This document shows positions 59,618 to 64,000 of a stretch of DNA of 64,000 nucleotides, one piece after another. Numbering within the stretch: position 1 is the stretch's first letter; each line of letters opens with the position of its first letter. Below the pieces are notes generated by a model that did no database searches, was not told the origin of the DNA, and worked only from the letters and a program-made list of their open reading frames with translations. This DNA comes from Callipepla californica brunnescens (lineage: Eukaryota > Chordata > Aves > Galliformes > Odontophoridae): the NCBI GenBank assembly GCA_023055505.1, contig JALIRH010000007.1, positions 11,969,773 through 12,033,772 of the forward strand, given 5' to 3'. The position numbers were made by a program, and so were the translations under genes.

Positions 59618-62600
59618 CAATACTTTTATAAGGTACCCAATAATTAATTTATGCAACAATAAAATTTCTGACAAAGCCATAACTGTCTACCAGATTAATA
59701 GTGATTATTATCCCCAGAGTATGGATACTAGAGTATGTATTTAACCAGTGTGTTTGCTTTCCTTTACCAAATCAATAGCCATATATTTTCTCAGCCCTGC
59801 CCATCCCCTGTTCCCCCCTCCCTCCAACCCCCCCCATTTTTTTTCTTTCTTTTTCCCACAATTCAATGACATTAATTTTGGTAGCCAAACATCTAAGCTC
59901 CAGATTCAATCTCTTGAGACTCCCACTGCCACTGTTTCAAGCCAAGTGGCTTTTGCATGAGAACGGGAATGCTGCAGCAATGAAACACTTCAGAGGCAGA
60001 GACAGTTTCATTAATATTCACCCAGGGCTATAGTAATTTTACTCTACTTGATGGTCATGTGTTGAATATCTACAAACATACACAATTTATTCATTTATTT
60101 AAGGAAATTCTTTTTGCAAAGCGAAACTGCCGATTAGTGGGAATGCTATCAAGCCTACAGTGCTTCCACAGCTGCTGAACCATAGCATTTTCTTTACTTG
60201 ATGCTGGGAAAAGAATCTTGTTTCTCAAAATAATACTTCTGAGGCTGTGATAGAAATCACAAGTTTTCTAAATTAGATGGAAGATATAACTCCAACTGCC
60301 CACTTAAGGAAAAATACATAAAGAACAACTGTTTGAGCATTAAAGATACAAACTGAGTACTCTAATACAAAATTAATGATCATTGCACCAAATACTCTTT
60401 AGTTTCTTAGAAGATGAAGAACATATAGCAAGGAATAAATATTTGATAGGCTCTGTACCTCTTTGCTTATGAAATTGTGAAGACATCATAACTCCCACTG
60501 AAAAAAGGCTGCAGTTCATTATCAATCTCCCCTAAGTTTTCCAACTTGCATGAGAATATACACTTCTGTAGAGATCTGCCCAATATGCGCCTTCTGGAAG
60601 GGGAAGAAAGTAGGGCAGTTTACTGTGAAAAGCAATGCTGATGGAGTGCAATAGATGTGACTGTGGCTCAGTGTCTGTACAACCCTAATAATTTTTACTA
60701 TTAATTCTTCAGGAATACAGAATGTTTTTGAGTGAAATACTTTTGTTCTTTGTTTGTTTGACTGTTCTTCCTGTACGTTTTACCTAGGAAACTATAAGCT
60801 CACAATAGCAATAGACCGAGATAGAGGTAAAAGAAAGGAAGTCTGAGAACAAAGTTCTTCAAAACTTTGAAAAATAAGGATGAGAAGTAGAACTGGTCAA
60901 GATATATCATTTCTGGATGAAGAAACAGAGTAAGTGTAATATTTTGATCATTTCAGCCTAGAAGCGCCTTTTTAACTGCAATGTTTTTAGCATTTTATTT
61001 TATTTTATTTTATTTTATTTTATTTTATTTTATTTTATTATTTATGTATGCCATTTCTGACTGAACTGTAAGCAGTTCAGAGTTTCCAGAATGCAACTAA
61101 TCATTTTTTTCTGCTCCTTGACTGCATGACCAAATTCCAGTTGAACACCTGTGGGTAAAAGACACACACATATATAATTAACAACGTTTTTGTGAAGTAA
61201 CTCCATGCTTTTTAATATTCATTAATAGATGGTGCTTCACTTCTCCGATTTTCCTCTTCCATTAAATCTTTCACTCTTGTACACCCAGAACACCACGCAG
61301 AATGGATACAGGATATGGAACCAGTGCATGTGCAAAGCACGGGACAGTTCTATCAACCCCCCAACTGAAGCAGTGTGCAGGGTTAAGCGTGCCTCTTTCT
61401 TTTGACCTTATGCACTGTGTGCTGGCTGGTTCAGTCTTATCTGCAATCAGAGCACCTGACCCCACATCCTGCTGGGTCACAGGTATTTCCTTCCACATGG
61501 GATCTGAAACGCATTTCTAATTCTAGCAGTAAAACTACATTCTTTTTTCTTTTTTTTTTTTTCCCAGTGGATTGAAACAATGAAGTTAAATTGATACAGG
61601 TTTTTTTTTGTTGTTTTGTTTTGTTTTTCTTTTCTTATTTATTTATTTATTTTAATTCACTTCACTTTTATTTGACAGTCTAAAGAGAATTATTTAGCCT
61701 ATCCTATTTTCTTATTTTTTATCGCAAATATCTTCTTGTTTTGCATTCTACTTAAAAGGTTGCACGAAGCCAAGTCTACTTTACACTAAATAATAGTTCT
61801 GAATAATTGATGTATTAAAATAATTGATGTATTAAAAACACATCACAAGAATCCAAACAGAGAAATGTCATATTGTTCATCTGAAGAAAAAGCTGATTTT
61901 GTTGAAATTTTCCTAGTTTTTCTGCTAATTTGTGGAATGATGCTAATATCTGCCTGCTTCTGCTGTTATAGTGGTGCTGAGGGTCAGGTCAATCAGCCTA
62001 TGGACATGTTTCATGGAATTTTGTGTTCCATCTCATCTGCTGCATTTAGCAAATATAAAAAAACCATTCAATGACCTTTCAAGGTATCTTTTTCCTTCTT
62101 GCTATTTTATGAAATTTACTGCAAATAGCGGGCTGAATGGGTAGCAGTAAGACAGGAAGCAAAAACTCAGTGTCAAAAATTCACTTCTGTTAAGGAGGAT
62201 GAGCAGGAGCTCAAGGAGGTGCAGGATAACAGAAAACAGGCCAGGCTGCAGAGAGAATGATGGCTGCAGTCTCTGGGGAAGCTCCACCAACGTATACTGT
62301 CCTCATGAGATCCTACTGCAGTACATACAATGACTAAGGGCTTTTTGATCTGAAATCTGAGCAGGTGTTACATGTCCTGATGAGATCAGGTCCCATAAGT
62401 ACTTAATGTAGGCCCTGTTAGTGCCAAACAAGTGGGTGTGATGGAGGACTCATCCCAACCACTGCCCGGGCTGAAGCTTTCTGTGCAGACAGATAAAGTG
62501 GTTGTGTCCTTCATGGTAGGTGTTTCAGCTAATTTAGAAGAGCAGATAAAAGTACACAAATCCAGAAATTCAAATATGTCCCTTTTAATAGGAGAGTTTG

Positions 62601-64000
62601 GGTTTGAATTTTTAAACACTGCAGCACAAAATCTCTAAGTGTAGATAATAATTACACTCCTGAGCCTCTTTTGCAAGGATAACATCCAATTACATGCTGT
62701 GCAGATCACTTCCAATTTTAACGCAGAAACAGAGTAGGCAAGCTCATTTTCGCCCGTGACAAGGAAAGAACCAAGTACTTCCTGGTTTTCAGGTGTGAGA
62801 AAATGTTCTGTTTTTATAAATAAGACAAAACTATGTAATGTATAAACAAAGCAAGTATTCAGTATTCATTTTTCCTATTAGAAACCTCAGTTAGAAAATC
62901 AAGAGTCTTTGCTTTAATTGTAGAAAAGTTTCTTAAGAAAATATGACCTATATTTTTTAGATAGACGGAAAGCTGTGCATTTACAAATAGAAATTTAAAA
63001 CATATCTATGTATATTCTCAGTAGAGGTATTTACATCCAAATTCAGCAGTTTTCTGAATGTCGTCTCAGAGGTATTTTCTTACATTCAGGTTATAAATTC
63101 CTAAAATAGGGTTCATAACATGGAATTGTGTAGAAAAATATATTTGCAGCAGCATCAGCAGATGCTGCAACAATGCACATTATCCTTGAAAATACGCTAA
63201 TATGCCAATCATTCAAACCAATTTTTATTATGAATCCTCCACTGCAGTGCAATGTGCAGTGTCTCTGCCACACGATCAACAAGCATGTTTTTCACACTTA
63301 TATGTTTTCTTGTGTGTAGAGCTCTGTAATTGAAAGCTTTTATCAGCTACAGAGTAAAAGACATCATGGGTGGGAGGGAAGGGATTTAGGTACACAGCTC
63401 TTGTTGATAATGAGAGCTTCACTGTTACTAACTGTTTACTAAAGATAAGAACAAAATATATTTGTGGCATGAACTTCAGATAATATTTTACCTGTTCTTT
63501 GACCAAGTAAGCAAAACAAACATTTCACTCTATCAATTTCAGTACTGAACTCAGCAATAATTTGCAAAGAGAGAGAAAGAAAGGAGGAAAAAAAGAGAGT
63601 AACCTTGACTCTGCTTATCCTATACTAAACGGTGCTATTTAGAAAAGGGCTAAGAGCAGGGGCAGGGCAGAGCTACACTTCCTCTGGGAATATTTGGAAA
63701 AGACTGAACAAAGTGCCTGTGCTGACAGAGAGTGCTTCTCTTTGTCTACTTGACACACTTTGGGCTAAGGGGGAAGGAGTCCACGTACTACTTCCCATCT
63801 CCTTCCTTTTCCTTGCCTATTCTCTTTCTGAGTGTGTTTCCTTAGAGGTGCCCAGTCCTGACTCTGCTTATCTGGGCCCTCAAGAGCTTTCCTTCTGCTG
63901 CTTCCATGATAAACACTCACCATACATACAAAGTATGATTTACCCCCCCAATTTGGATATTACTTAATACTGTAATTTACCAGATATTGCAGCTTCTGAT
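59618..64000. other. Gene-free DNA to the window end
   Basis: Unique A+T-rich sequence with the (ATTTT)n array at 61.0 kb, T-rich tracts around 61.55-61.65 kb and a 17-bp tandem repeat (TAATTGATGTATTAAAA) near 61.81 kb. No gene is recognised. Confidence 0.5.
60993..61042. repeat. (ATTTT)n microsatellite
   Basis: Ten near-perfect pentanucleotide units, the same motif as the array at 6.3 kb. Confidence 0.95.

Overview
This window reads as avian nuclear DNA, most likely galliform and probably chicken. The evidence is four substantial copies of the CR1 LINE family that end in the ATTCTATGA-type 3' tail, a short mariner element of the kind known from chicken, and a single-exon SOX11 gene whose protein is 396 codons. 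No bacterial or viral gene organisation is present. The species is inferred from repeat families and the SOX11 protein; nothing was searched.

Layout: 1-30.9 kb is A+T-rich gene-free DNA with CR1 fragments at 5.0-5.55, 18.1-18.8 (two in tandem, followed by a pentanucleotide microsatellite), 19.5-19.7 (very old) and 26.25-28.2 kb, a mariner deletion derivative at 29.72-30.28 kb, and a duplicated 92-bp sequence at 28.3 and 30.8 kb. From about 31 to 53.6 kb I recognise no transposon. This clean zone holds SOX11 on the minus strand (CDS 44658-45848), its CpG-rich promoter (about 46.15-46.25 kb) and a long A/T-rich 3' flank that is probably 3' UTR, with a distal poly(A) site near 38.43 kb. A second small CpG-rich island sits inside that 3' flank at 42.66-43.03 kb. 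A complete initiator tRNA-Met gene lies on the plus strand at 53580-53651, about 7.5 kb upstream of the SOX11 promoter. A decayed CR1 fragment follows it, then a homopyrimidine tract at 54.4 kb, and a 1.7-kb plus-strand CR1 at 57.9-59.6 kb. The rest is unique A+T-rich DNA.

Functionally the window is a developmental transcription-factor locus in a gene desert. SOX11 is the only protein gene I can support. Its regulation is probably spread over the flanking non-coding DNA, where I can point to candidates only by motif content. I found no evidence of an undescribed multi-gene system. The most interesting leads are the CpG island inside the 3' flank, the isolated initiator tRNA gene upstream of SOX11, the transposon-poor zone, a 65-nt exon-like segment at 30.4 kb, and the repeated SOX-motif hairpin at 10.7 kb.
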